A DNA stretch of 30,562 nt from Laceyella putida (GCF_042665195.1 NZ_JBHTBW010000007.1:1-30562); one strand, 5' to 3'. Positions 7,741-15,673 are shown, numbered from the stretch's first letter. The notes: a model not told the origin generated them from the letters alone. Numbers and translations: made by a program.

Positions 7741-7769
7741 TTGTGCAATGCCGATATTTCAAATAAAAT
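7741..7769 (+). promoter_or_regulatory. Promoter of the ABC-F leader transcript
   Basis: TTGTGC (7741-7746) and TAAAAT (7764-7769) at 17-bp spacing. The expected start near 7776 gives a leader of about 265 nt before the ABC-F start codon. Confidence 0.5.
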
Positions 7770-7804
7770 AGAGAAGTGCAAACTATCGATCAATGACAAG
7801 GGGG

Positions 7805-7997
7805 GTGAGGGTTCATGAACTGCGCATGGAATCGTTGCATGGTTTGGTTGGCTGTGGAAATCACTGCCATTACCTATGGTTTGGCGATGGACGGGATACG
7901 TGTGTCCTTTTTTAGCCATAACCCTGCGATTCGATGTGTAGCGTAAGGAACCCTCACTTTTCTCACCATATACGGGGAAAAAGCCATGAGCAGGGTT
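7805..7997 (+). promoter_or_regulatory. Anti-terminator and long-range pairings of the ABC-F leader RNA
   Basis: Two pairings are exact. AACCCTGC (7920-7927, inside the end of the leader ORF) pairs with GCAGGGTT (7990-7997, the 5' half of the terminator), forming an anti-terminator. GTGAGGGTTC (7805-7814, just before the leader start codon) pairs with GAACCCTCAC (7948-7957, just after its stop). A second partial partner, CTCACC, lies at 7962-7967. The layout fits ribosome-mediated attenuation. Confidence 0.55.
7815..7946 (+). CDS. 43-residue leader peptide of the ABC-F attenuator
   Basis: ATG at 7815 follows a very strong ribosome binding site (AAGGGGGGTGAGG). The frame runs 43 codons to TAA at 7944-7946 and is rich in Trp, Cys and hydrophobic residues (starting MNCAWNRCMVWLAVEITAIT). 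No family is recognised. Its last codons (H-N-P-A-I, 7917-7931) contain the segment AACCCTGC, which is complementary to the 5' arm of the downstream terminator. A ribosome finishing this ORF would mask that segment. It is therefore probably a regulatory upstream ORF that senses ribosome-targeting drugs, not a functional peptide. Confidence 0.55.
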   Translation: MNCAWNRCMVWLAVEITAITYGLAMDGIRVSFFSHNPAIRCVA

Positions 7998-8017
7998 TGC
8001 TTGCTGATGGCTTTTTT
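7978..8017 (+). terminator. Attenuator terminator in the ABC-F leader
   Basis: AAAAAGCCAT...AGCA pairs with TGCT...ATGGCTTTTTT, giving a stem of about 15 bp ending in six T (8012-8017). It stands only 10 nt before the ribosome binding site of the ABC-F gene and has no coding gene just upstream other than the leader ORF. It must therefore act as a conditional terminator. Confidence 0.7.
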
Positions 8018-8041
8018 GTGCCCAAAAAGGAGTGCTTGTCG

Positions 8042-9676
8042 ATGATCGTATGCGCATGTCATCAACTGAAAAAGATGTTGGGTGCCACATGGGTGCTGAA
8101 ACATATAAATGGAGAAATCCACGACCAAGCCCGCATTGGGTTGGTCGGGGCCAATGGAAGCGGGAAGACCACGCTGCTGAAGTGTTTGGCCGGGATCGAG
8201 TCGCCCGACGAAGGAGAGGTCTTCATCCGCAAGCAAGCGAAAGTGGGCTATCTGGCGCAACTGCCGGAAGCGGACGAAGCGACGACGGTGAAACAGATAT
8301 TGCGGCAACCTTTTGCGGAACTTTTGCAAATCGAACAAAAGATGAATCAGCTATCGCTCCAGATGAGTGAACAGGCCGCGGATGAAGCGAAGCTGACCCG
8401 CCTGCTCAATGAATGGGACGTGTTGCGGGAACGGTTTGAGCAAGGAGGCGGTTACCAGATCGATTCGATGATTGCCCAAGTGGCCAAAGGATTGGGCATT
8501 CAGGAAGAGATGTGGGACCAGCCGTTCAGGCAATTGAGCGGCGGTGAACAGACGAAAGTCGGTTTGGCCGTTTTGCTTCTGGCCCGACCGGATTGCCTGT
8601 TGCTGGACGAACCGACCAACCATTTGGATTTGCCTTCCGTTGAATGGTTGGAGACTTATATCCAAAAGTATCAAGGCGCGGTGATGGTCGTGTCCCATGA
8701 TCGAACCTTTCTTGACCGTGTGACCACGGAAACATGGGATTTGGAAGATGGAGAAGTCGTCATCTATCCGGGCAACTATTCCAGCTTCATCAGGCAAAAG
8801 GAAGAGCGCCTGTTGGCTGAATTTAGAGAGTATCAAGAGCAAGAGAAGAAAATCAAAAAAATGAAAGAAACGATCAAACGGCTCAAAGAATGGGCCAACC
8901 GCGCCAACCCGCCCAATGCGGGAATGCATCGGCGCGCGAAAAGCATGGAAAAAGCCCTGGAGCGGATGGAAAAGATCAAGAAACCCGTCTTGGAGCGGAA
9001 AAAAATGCGCCTGCACTTTGACATGAACGGGCGGAGCGGCAAGGAAGTGATCGTTGCCGAAAACATTGGCAAGCTATACGGGGATCGCCTGCTGTTTGCG
9101 GAGAGCGATGTCCTGGTTCGCTTCGGTGAAAGAAGCGCGATCGTGGGGGCGAACGGGACGGGCAAATCGACGCTGTTGCGTATCATTCTGGGACAGGAAG
9201 AAGCGGATGAAGGCACGGTTCGGTTGGGTGCGGGTGTGAAAATCGGTTATCTCTCCCAAGCGGGGTATGAGGGTGAACCGGAGCAAACCGTGATCGAAGC
9301 GTTCAGGGAGGAAGTCGCCGTCACTGAAGGAGAGGCGCGTCAGCTGTTGGCCCGCTTTCTCTTTTATGGTTCCGCCGTCTTCCGCAAAGTGAAAGAGTTG
9401 AGTGGTGGGGAACGGATGCGGTTGCGCTTGGCTCAACTGATGTATCAGGACATCAATTTGTTGGTGCTGGATGAGCCGACGAATCATCTGGATATTGACT
9501 CGCGGGAAGCACTGGAAGAAGCGCTGGCGGAATTTCCCGGAACCATTCTGGCCATCTCCCATGACCGGTATTTCTTGAACCGCCTGTTCGGCACGATTTA
9601 TTGGTTGGCGGATCAGCGGCTCATCCGCTATGACGGGGACTATGATTGGGCGAGGAGCAAACGGGCGCAGACTTGA
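8042..9676 (+). CDS. ABC-F family ribosome-protection ATPase (VmlR/ExpZ-like, probable antibiotic resistance)
   Basis: A 544-residue soluble protein with two ABC ATPase domains and no membrane segments. Domain 1 has Walker A GANGSGKT (36-43), signature LSGGEQ and Walker B LLLDEPTNHLDL. Domain 2 has Walker A GANGTGKST (about 368), signature LSGGERM and LVLDEPTNHLDI. Between them lies a charged helical linker (about 250-325), the part that reaches the ribosomal P-site and peptidyl-transferase centre in ABC-F proteins. The ATG at 8042 has AAGGAG 9 nt upstream; the frame stays open to 7934, but that part overlaps the attenuator. ABC-F proteins of this size displace macrolide, lincosamide, streptogramin or pleuromutilin drugs. 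The attenuated leader supports a drug-inducible resistance role over a housekeeping one (EttA, Uup). The drug class cannot be read from sequence. Confidence 0.82.
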   Translation: MIVCACHQLKKMLGATWVLKHINGEIHDQARIGLVGANGSGKTTLLKCLAGIESPDEGEVFIRKQAKVGYLAQLPEADEATTVKQILRQPFAELLQIEQKMNQLSLQMSEQAADEAKLTRLLNEWDVLRERFEQGGGYQIDSMIAQVAKGLGIQEEMWDQPFRQLSGGEQTKVGLAVLLLARPDCLLLDEPTNHLDLPSVEWLETYIQKYQGAVMVVSHDRTFLDRVTTETWDLEDGEVVIYPGNYSSFIRQKEERLLAEFREYQEQEKKIKKMKETIKRLKEWANRANPPNAGMHRRAKSMEKALERMEKIKKPVLERKKMRLHFDMNGRSGKEVIVAENIGKLYGDRLLFAESDVLVRFGERSAIVGANGTGKSTLLRIILGQEEADEGTVRLGAGVKIGYLSQAGYEGEPEQTVIEAFREEVAVTEGEARQLLARFLFYGSAVFRKVKELSGGERMRLRLAQLMYQDINLLVLDEPTNHLDIDSREALEEALAEFPGTILAISHDRYFLNRLFGTIYWLADQRLIRYDGDYDWARSKRAQT

Positions 9677-9678
9677 AG

Positions 9679-9719
9679 AAAAGAGGGAAGAGCCTGCCGT
9701 CACGGGGCTCCTCTTTTTT
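9679..9719 (+). terminator. Intrinsic terminator of the ABC-F gene
   Basis: An A/G-rich arm (AAAGAGG...AGAGCC) starting 3 nt after the stop pairs with GGCTCCTCTTTTTT. The T run ends at 9719. Confidence 0.65.
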
Positions 9720-9831
9720 GTTTGGCTGACCTGCGCACAGTTGGTTCACAGAGGTTTTCGCCTGGGTTATCTTTTTAAAGTGACGAATTAATCAATCGAC
9801 AGAAGCACTTGAAAATGGGGAGAGATGGAAG

Positions 9832-10458
9832 ATGAACACCATTCGCAACATTTATTGCGTGGGCAGAAATTATCGTTTGCATGCGGCGGAACTGGGGAAC
9901 GACGTGCCCACATCCCCGATGGTCTTCGCCAAGCCCACCCATGCGCTGGCGTGGGCAAAAGGGCAAGAGATCGCGTTGCCCGGCGGCAAAGGGGATGTGC
10001 ACTATGAAGCGGAGCTGGTTGTTCATGTCGCGAAACCGTATCAAGCGGGGCTTCAGGTGGCAGAGCTCGTGGATCAGTTTGCCCTCGGCATCGACTTCAC
10101 CTTGCGCGATCTGCAAAAGGAATTGAAAGAGCAAGGACATCCTTGGCTCCTGGCCAAAGGTTTCCCCAACTCCGCCTTGGTGACGGAGTTTTGTGAATTC
10201 CCCGGGGAACGGGTTTGTCGGGAGAAAGATTTTTCCTTGGTGAAAAATAGGGTGGAAGTGCAGCGCGGCAATATCCGTGACATGATATTTGATTTGCAAA
10301 CGATCATCGATTTTTGCGGACACCACTTGGGATTGGGGGCGGGGGACATCATTTATACGGGCACTCCCGCCGGTGTGGGCAAAGTACGCGCCGGAGACCG
10401 CTTGCAACTGTTGTGGGGAGATGAAGTGCTGGGTGAATGTTCGGTGAGATGGAGTTGA
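9832..10458 (+). CDS. Fumarylacetoacetate hydrolase (FAH) family protein
   Basis: A 208-residue single-domain member of the FAH superfamily (FAHD1/YisK-like hydrolases and decarboxylases of acyl-pyruvates and oxaloacetate). Visible signatures are CVGRNYRLHA, the metal-ligand motif YEAELVV (Glu59, Glu61), GIDFTLRDLQ with the third candidate acidic ligand Asp88, WLLAKGFPN and TGTPAGVG near the end. The length is that of minimal FAH proteins. ATG 9832 follows GGGGAG at 9 nt; ATG 9825 is out of frame. The gene stands alone between two terminators, so its context gives no substrate. It may act on oxaloacetate or acylpyruvates, which is inference. Confidence 0.8.
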   Translation: MNTIRNIYCVGRNYRLHAAELGNDVPTSPMVFAKPTHALAWAKGQEIALPGGKGDVHYEAELVVHVAKPYQAGLQVAELVDQFALGIDFTLRDLQKELKEQGHPWLLAKGFPNSALVTEFCEFPGERVCREKDFSLVKNRVEVQRGNIRDMIFDLQTIIDFCGHHLGLGAGDIIYTGTPAGVGKVRAGDRLQLLWGDEVLGECSVRWS

Positions 10459-10475
10459 GGGCAACGGTAAACGTG

Positions 10476-10517
10476 AAAAAACCAGCACCAAGACCATGGT
10501 CTTGGTGCTGGTTTTTT
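10476..10517. terminator. Perfect 42-bp palindromic bidirectional terminator
   Basis: AAAAAACCAGCACCAAGACC and its exact complement meet at a CATG centre with no mismatch over 42 bp. T tails exist on both strands, so it serves the FAH gene from the left and any leftward gene ending at 10517. Confidence 0.85.
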
Positions 10518-10711
10518 CATAACGGATCAATGGGGGAACCGATCTTTAAAATCGTACTGGAGTAAATCCAACATAATGGAACGATTCCCAAAACGCTTCC
10601 CGTTCCATCAGTATCCTTGTCCTCCATAAATAAAATCATCACTCTATGATGAATCAGCATCCAATGAGAAACTACCCGCGCCGCAAAAGTGGTTCTCCAC
10701 TGGTTCACCAT
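10517..10711 (-). CDS. Hypothetical 64-residue protein
   Basis: A short minus-strand frame (MVNQWRTTFAARVVSHWML...) whose stop codon abuts the T-run of the bidirectional terminator. That is the only argument for a real leftward gene here. The ribosome binding site is poor, and the -35-like TTGACA (complement of 10787-10792) has no good -10 partner. No family is recognised. It could equally be a chance frame in the gap between the terminator and the glucanase gene. The rest of 10712-10814 holds nothing else recognisable. Confidence 0.28.
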   Translation of the reverse strand: MVNQWRTTFAARVVSHWMLIHHRVMILFMEDKDTDGTGSVLGIVPLCWIYSSTILKIGSPIDPL

Positions 10712-10814
10712 CTTTGGTTGGGGGGAGCCATTCGGTTTCAGGTGTCCGGTTGAAGTGTTGCCCGCTTATTCATCATCAAGCATGGATGTCAACCCAATCT
10801 TTTTTCCGTTCCCA

Positions 10815-12071
10815 TTATTTTGCAACAAAATCAAAGTGTTCCCAGGTGTTGTGAACGGGACGGTTACAGACCAACAAAGAGTCCAATCCCAGATCGGCAC
10901 TCAGATAATTCTGGTTGCCCAAGTTTTTTAAGGCTTTTTTCCCGTCCGCGGTGGTTTCCACTTGGAAGGTTTCCCACGGTCCAATGGTGGAACGGTCCGC
11001 AGCAACGGAGCCATCCGGTTTGACGGAGACATATTTGTAATCGGTTGAAGAAAGCAAAGCCACTTGGCCATTGCCCAGATCCTTCACTTCAAACATCTCC
11101 CATACGCTGGCTGCGTCCCGGTTGGCGCGCAGTTTGCGGTCACCGACAAACTTGTCGACCGTGACGAATTTGCCGTTGGCCGCGGCTTTCAATGTGACAA
11201 ACGATTTGTCGGGCGCAGGTGCGTAGTCTTGGTTTTGGCGTTGGTACACACGCACATAATCGATCTGGTATTTTTGTGGGAAAATGGTCGTGTTATCTGG
11301 AGAGCCGGGCCAATCTCCGCCTACGGCCAAGTTAAGGATAATGAAGAAATTGTGGTCAAACGCCCATGGGCGCCCATCCAGGTCTTCCGGTGTCCGCACT
11401 TGATAGAGTTGGCCGTCGACATACCACCGGATCACGTTGGGTTCCCATTCGACCGTATACGTGTGAAACTGGGTGCTGGGGTTGTCCGGCATGTCGTGGT
11501 AAGCGCCGATTCCCGTGCTTCCGTTATAGTCGGGACCGTGAAGGGTGCCGTAGACGGTGGTCGGGGTTTTGCCCACATACTCCATGATGTCGATTTCCCC
11601 CGAATTCGGCCAGCCTACTTGCGGAAAGTTGCTGCCCAACATCCAAAAGGCGGGCCACATTCCTTGTCCATAAGGAAGCTTAGCGCGCATCTCCACTTTG
11701 CCATAGCGAAAATCGAATTTGCCGGCGGTGTTCACGCGGGAGGAAGTATAATGGAACATTTGTCCGTTATGAGATCGGTCTTCCTTTTTGGCTTGGATGG
11801 TCAGATATTTATTTGCCGGATTGTTGGGATCGCTTTCAAGAGAGAGGTTGTTGGTGGTATAAAGCTGAAGTTCGTTATTGGGTCCGGGACCGGTTTCAAA
11901 ACTCCATTTGGAAGTGTCCAATGATGTTCCGTTAAATTCATCGTTCCACACTTGAATCCAAGTTCCCGCGGCGGATGTGCGATCAGGGGATGGCAACAGA
12001 AAGCTCCCTGCGGTGATGGTTAAACCGGCCAACAACGCCACTCCTGTGGTGAGGGTTAGTTTGAGAGACAT
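10815..12071 (-). CDS. Secreted GH16 endo-beta-1,3-glucanase (laminarinase) with C-terminal beta-trefoil-like domain
   Basis: A 418-residue secreted glycoside hydrolase. Residues 1-35 are a signal peptide ending near TSAA. Residues about 38-282 are a GH16 beta-jelly-roll with the catalytic signature GEIDIMEYVG: Glu159 is the nucleophile, Asp161 the helper, Glu164 the acid/base. WSFETGPGPNNELQLYT and GMWPAFWMLG are typical laminarinase segments. Residues about 290-418 contain repeated aromatic-lysine motifs (GKFVTVD, YKYVSVK, NQNYLSAD) resembling a fascin-like beta-trefoil, probably for carbohydrate binding. ATG 12071 has AAAGGAGG at good spacing. It cuts beta-1,3- or mixed-linkage glucans outside the cell. 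The promoter carries a LacI-type operator matching that of the divergent regulator gene at 12448. Confidence 0.88.
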   Translation of the reverse strand: MSLKLTLTTGVALLAGLTITAGSFLLPSPDRTSAAGTWIQVWNDEFNGTSLDTSKWSFETGPGPNNELQLYTTNNLSLESDPNNPANKYLTIQAKKEDRSHNGQMFHYTSSRVNTAGKFDFRYGKVEMRAKLPYGQGMWPAFWMLGSNFPQVGWPNSGEIDIMEYVGKTPTTVYGTLHGPDYNGSTGIGAYHDMPDNPSTQFHTYTVEWEPNVIRWYVDGQLYQVRTPEDLDGRPWAFDHNFFIILNLAVGGDWPGSPDNTTIFPQKYQIDYVRVYQRQNQDYAPAPDKSFVTLKAAANGKFVTVDKFVGDRKLRANRDAASVWEMFEVKDLGNGQVALLSSTDYKYVSVKPDGSVAADRSTIGPWETFQVETTADGKKALKNLGNQNYLSADLGLDSLLVCNRPVHNTWEHFDFVAK

Positions 12072-12148
12072 GGGGTTCCTCCTTTGGGTTTCGTTTAAGC
12101 ATGGAAACGGCCTTTCCCCTTTCTAAAAAATGAGGCTATTCCATGGGT

Positions 12149-12196
12149 AAACCGGTTTCCATGATTCATCTTATGAGAAATAGTCGGAAAAGTCAA
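12149..12196 (-). promoter_or_regulatory. Glucanase promoter with LacI-type operator
   Basis: On the minus strand TTGACT (12191-12196) and TAAGAT (12168-12173) are 17 bp apart. The perfect palindrome AAACCGGTTT (12149-12158) lies directly downstream of the -10, over the predicted start of transcription. A bound repressor there would block initiation. Confidence 0.6.
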
Positions 12197-12335
12197 TAAT
12201 CTATTTGGGGATGGGTGGGGCGTCGCTATAACCGTAACGGCAACGCTCAGGGCGTATAAGTCCGCGCGGGTACAGGGAGGCGCCTATAAGGAAGGGTAAA
12301 AATGAATGTTATTTTAAAATATTTGGAAATGACGA

Positions 12336-12387
12336 TTGACTGCGCTGCTTTTTATCCTATATGATCTTGGTATGGGGAAACCGATTT
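12336..12387 (+). promoter_or_regulatory. LacI-family gene promoter with matching operator
   Basis: TTGACT (12336-12341) and TATGAT (12360-12365) are 18 bp apart. AAACCGATTT (12378-12387), one base different from the glucanase operator and also preceded by GG, lies just after the -10. The arrangement is the same as at the glucanase promoter and implies autoregulation. The 140 bp between the two promoter regions show nothing else recognisable. Confidence 0.6.
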
Positions 12388-12447
12388 CTTCCAAAGGATG
12401 AAAAGAGGCCTATCGTGACCAGTAAACAAATGACGGTGATATGACCA

Positions 12448-13467
12448 ATGAAAATGACCATTGCTGATATTGCGCGGCTGGCTGGAGTGTCAAGATCAAC
12501 GGTGTCCAAGGTGCTGAACAATTATCCGGGCATCGGGGAGAAAAACAAGCGGAAAATCTTGCAGATCATCGCCGAGACCGGTTACCAGCCATCTTATTCC
12601 GCGAGGAGGCTGTCCTCCACCAAATCGCATTTGATTGCCATGATTTACGCGGGAAACGTGAGCGCCGATTTTAACCATCCCTTTTTTGTCGATGTGATCA
12701 ATGCCTTTAAAAAGGAAATCGGTTCACACGGATATGATCTGCTGTTCTTTTCCAATCAGGATGTGAGCCGGGAAAATGATGATTATCTGGCTCGGTGCCA
12801 ATATTTTCAAGTGGATGGATGCATCATCATCAGCGGTGACCAAATCGAGTCCGTGATCGGGCAATTGGATGACAGTGAAATCCCGTGCATCGGGGTCGAT
12901 TTATTCTTAAAAGGGACGCATTCAGGGTATATCATGTCCGACAACCACCAAATCTCCCAGTTGGTTGTGGAGCATTTTCACCGCCTGGGTTATAGGGAAA
13001 TCGCCTACATTGGCGGTACGCCAGATTCAACGGTGGCGAAGATTCGGCGGCAGGGATTTGAGCATAGCATGAAAAAGCTGGGACTTCCTGTGCGGAAAGA
13101 ATGGATGTTGCAGGGGGATTTTTATGTGGAGAGCGGTTATCTCGCCATGAAGCGTTTGATGGAATCCGGCAAGGCGCCTGAAGCGGTTTTTTGCGCGTCG
13201 GATTGGATGGCGGTGGGAGCGATGCAGGCGATCAAAGAAGCGGGGCTAAGGATTCCCGACGATATCGCGATTGTAGGCTGTGACAATATCAATGTCGCGC
13301 CATACCTGGATCCTCCCCTCACTTCAATCAATCAGGACAAGGAAAAGCTGGGGCGGTTGGCGGCGCGGATGTTGCTTGATTTGATGGATGGAAAAATGAG
13401 TTTCACCTCCGCTCTGGTGGAACCGGCATTGGTGGTCCGTCGGTCTTGCGGCAGTCAGGTGGAGTGA
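12448..13467 (+). CDS. LacI/GalR-family transcriptional regulator
   Basis: A 339-residue repressor of the LacI family. The N-terminus has the classic helix-turn-helix and hinge (TIADIARLAGVSRSTVSKVL, then ARRLSSTKSHLIAMI). The rest is a periplasmic-binding-protein-like effector domain (HFHRLGYREIAYIGG, AVFCASDWMAVGAMQA, DIAIVGCDNI). The length is standard. ATG 12448 has only a moderate site (GGTGAT) upstream. Its gene is divergent from the secreted beta-1,3-glucanase and both promoters carry the same CG-centred palindrome. It probably represses both until a glucan breakdown sugar binds. That link is inference from operator sequence and position. Confidence 0.87.
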   Translation: MKMTIADIARLAGVSRSTVSKVLNNYPGIGEKNKRKILQIIAETGYQPSYSARRLSSTKSHLIAMIYAGNVSADFNHPFFVDVINAFKKEIGSHGYDLLFFSNQDVSRENDDYLARCQYFQVDGCIIISGDQIESVIGQLDDSEIPCIGVDLFLKGTHSGYIMSDNHQISQLVVEHFHRLGYREIAYIGGTPDSTVAKIRRQGFEHSMKKLGLPVRKEWMLQGDFYVESGYLAMKRLMESGKAPEAVFCASDWMAVGAMQAIKEAGLRIPDDIAIVGCDNINVAPYLDPPLTSINQDKEKLGRLAARMLLDLMDGKMSFTSALVEPALVVRRSCGSQVE

Positions 13468-13484
13468 AGGGAATGGCGGAATCC

Positions 13485-13549
13485 CTTGTCGTGTGTTCCA
13501 AGGAGGTTTCGGTCCGGGCATGCGGACGGGCCTCCTTGTTCCCGACAAG
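13485..13549 (+). terminator. Long imperfect hairpin after the LacI-family gene
   Basis: CTTGTCG (13485-13491), AAGGAGG (13500-13506) and GTCCG (13512-13516) pair in order with CGGAC (13523-13527), CCTCCTT (13531-13537) and CGACAAG (13543-13549). The T tail is poor, so termination efficiency is uncertain. Confidence 0.45.
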
Positions 13550-13664
13550 AAACGGGGAACATGATTGAAATGATCATTTTATGACGAATCAGTCATATGG
13601 ACTGCGAATTATGATAGAATGAGTGAAAGTCTTTTCTATTACATACATATGGGAGTGTTCGACT

Positions 13665-13880
13665 ATGCCGACGATGGGCCAACCAGATTATGTGAATCAA
13701 TTATTGATCCCTTTGGGAGCTGACTTGTTGCTGTTTCTCATCAAAGCAGTGGTCATCCTACTGTTTGCGGGCTTTTTTGTAAGAAAATATATCGCCCCCC
13801 TGTTCAAAAAAGAGACGAAGCCAGTGGAGCCAGTGGAAAGGCAAGCTGCGGAGGCGGCGGCGCTGGACCAACCTCAATAA
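13665..13880 (+). CDS. Small single-pass membrane protein
   Basis: A 71-residue protein starting at ATG 13665 with GGGAG 9 nt upstream; the frame is open back to 13623, but no ribosome binding site supports a longer form. A hydrophobic segment (LLLFLIKAVVILLFAGFFV, about residues 21-40) is followed by a basic stretch and a Glu/Ala-rich cytoplasmic tail. No known family is recognised. It stands alone: its own promoter region (TATGAT/TAGAAT near 13610-13620) and a strong terminator flank it. Confidence 0.6.
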   Translation: MPTMGQPDYVNQLLIPLGADLLLFLIKAVVILLFAGFFVRKYIAPLFKKETKPVEPVERQAAEAAALDQPQ

Positions 13881-13886
13881 TGGACG

Positions 13887-13924
13887 AAGGATCGGCAAAT
13901 GTGCAGCTTTGCCGATCCTTTTTT
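13887..13924 (+). terminator. Intrinsic terminator of the small membrane protein gene
   Basis: AAGGATCGGCAAA (13887-13899) pairs perfectly with TTTGCCGATCCTT (13908-13920), followed by T to 13924. Confidence 0.85.
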
Positions 13925-13945
13925 GTATGCGGAATCAGAAGAGGT

Positions 13946-15454
13946 TTACCTTTTCACGATTTTAACCGCGTCGGCTATGACATAACCGGTGCCCGAGGTC
14001 CAGCGGGACACGGCGACGACGTTTGAATCACCCGCAGTCAGGTTAAAGGTGCCGAGATGGTTCCAGATCCCCCCGCTGGAGCGTTGGGAGACATACACGC
14101 TCTGATTGCCGGATGATGTTTTGATCACATAGGGGGTGCTGTCGTTGTAGATGGAACCCGCTGGCCACCAGGCATACACATCATAACTGCCGGAAGCGGG
14201 AATGTTCACTTTAAACCAAGCGGCGTCACTGACGGCTTCGGGGTTGGCGTAGCGGTAATCCGTTCCGTATTTTTGGACGTTGGTCGTGCCGACAGCCCAG
14301 TTGCCGCTGGCGGTGAAGCGACCCGATGTGGTGTTGTCGACGATCGCATCGGTGCCGCCCCCTGTTTGGTTGACCAAGCTCATGTAATAGTTCCAATCCC
14401 AGTTGGGTCCCGGATCGGTATGGGTGGCCCCGGGAACTTGGTTGTGGCCAATGATATGGCTGCGGTCTTTCGGAATGCCGTAAGTGTCGCACAACCAGCG
14501 GGTCAGATTGGCGGAAGCGCGGTACATCGCATCCGTATACCAAGCGGGATCACTGACGTAGCCTTCATGCTCAATCCCCACGGAATGAACATTGTAATCC
14601 CAGTTGCCGGCATGCCAGGCGATATCTTTGTTTTGCACCATTTGGGTAACCTCTCCGTCACTGGAACGGATGACATAGTGGGCGCTCACCTGGGCGGAAG
14701 GGTTTTGGAACCAACTGATGGTCCCCGCATAAGAACCTTGGGTGGTGTGGATGATGACATAATTAATCGCGTTGCCGTCGGATTCCCTGTTGGCGGTGGT
14801 ATAGTTGGCGCTGGATGCCGCGACCCAGCGCGCTCCGGGATAATCGGGGGTGGCTTGGGCCACAGGTAGGTCGATCCGGTTGTATTCACCGCGATTCGGG
14901 GTGACGGGGGTCGGTTTCAGTTTGACCTCTTTGCCGTTGATGACGCGGGAAACCCCGGTGTTGATGAAATGATAGACGTCATCCGCGTACCATTTTTGCG
15001 TCTGCTTGCTGGAGAGTCCGCTGTAACTGGCGACGGTGGTATACCAGTCGGCCAATTTTTTCGGCACGTCCCCTTGGTTCTGCTTTGTTGCCAATTGCCG
15101 CAACACCGCCGCGGCGCCTCGAATGTTTGATGCGATATCGCGGGTTAACACTTCTTTGTCGACACCCAACAACCGACTGGCTTGGACGAGTGAGTCATTT
15201 TGGGGGTTTTCCGCCAAGTGCATGATGCCATACCCATTGAGTTGGCTGGGCTCGCCTTGATGGTCCATCCATCTTGTTTCGGCATAACCAATCGCGAGCA
15301 GAATTTCAACGGGCACATCGAATTCGGCGGCTGCTTTGGTGAAGAGTTGGGCCAATGACTCGGGTTTATCTGTCGCCGCAATCGAAGGAGCAGGAAAGAA
15401 AGAGAGCGATAATAGGCACAATATAGAGAAACAGACGAATAAACGAGTTCTCAT
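13946..15454 (-). CDS. Secreted N-acetylmuramoyl-L-alanine amidase with transglycosylase-like and golvesin-type domains
   Basis: A 502-residue secreted cell-wall hydrolase. The start is ATG 15454: AAGGAGG lies 9 nt before it, whereas upstream Met codons would place that site inside the protein. Residues 1-27 are a signal peptide (ending SIA-A). Residues about 33-125 resemble a lysozyme-like/SLT fold with Glu59 in GYAETRW. Residues about 228-350 are an Amidase_2 (PGRP-type) zinc domain with His236 (VIIHTTQG) and His345 (THTDPGPNW). Residues about 371-502 resemble the golvesin C-terminal/xanthan-lyase-like beta domain, probably for wall or glycan binding. It should cut the lactyl-L-Ala bond of peptidoglycan. 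No terminator is visible on its own strand. Confidence 0.85.
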   Translation of the reverse strand: MRTRLFVCFSILCLLSLSFFPAPSIAATDKPESLAQLFTKAAAEFDVPVEILLAIGYAETRWMDHQGEPSQLNGYGIMHLAENPQNDSLVQASRLLGVDKEVLTRDIASNIRGAAAVLRQLATKQNQGDVPKKLADWYTTVASYSGLSSKQTQKWYADDVYHFINTGVSRVINGKEVKLKPTPVTPNRGEYNRIDLPVAQATPDYPGARWVAASSANYTTANRESDGNAINYVIIHTTQGSYAGTISWFQNPSAQVSAHYVIRSSDGEVTQMVQNKDIAWHAGNWDYNVHSVGIEHEGYVSDPAWYTDAMYRASANLTRWLCDTYGIPKDRSHIIGHNQVPGATHTDPGPNWDWNYYMSLVNQTGGGTDAIVDNTTSGRFTASGNWAVGTTNVQKYGTDYRYANPEAVSDAAWFKVNIPASGSYDVYAWWPAGSIYNDSTPYVIKTSSGNQSVYVSQRSSGGIWNHLGTFNLTAGDSNVVAVSRWTSGTGYVIADAVKIVKR

Positions 15455-15673
15455 AAAGGGATGCCTCCTTGCCATTTGGGGATCGTGAGACGGGATAAAC
15501 AGATGCCGGGACGAGATAGGAATGACATGACTGTTGTGCTGCGAAAGGTTGGGGAAAGAAAGAGAAGTGTTTAATGGGACGGAATGATAGAAGAAATTTT
15601 CTGAACTCGATTGCTTGCAAAGGGGATGCATGTCCATTTTGTATGAGCGGGGGTTAGAATCGTGCAAGATCAA

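Noticed and set aside
7934..8041. N-terminal extension of the ABC-F protein from ATG 7934
   Set aside because: It would be read through the attenuator terminator. ATG 8042 has the proper ribosome binding site and matches the usual ABC-F start.
11064..11924. 286-codon plus-strand open frame opposite the glucanase gene
   Set aside because: It is the antisense of the GH16 gene with its GEIDIMEYVG signature, and has no start signals.
12200..12300. Possible structured RNA or riboswitch between the glucanase and LacI promoters
   Set aside because: A few GC-rich complementary bits exist, but no conserved riboswitch core or terminator is visible, and both transcripts start outside this stretch.
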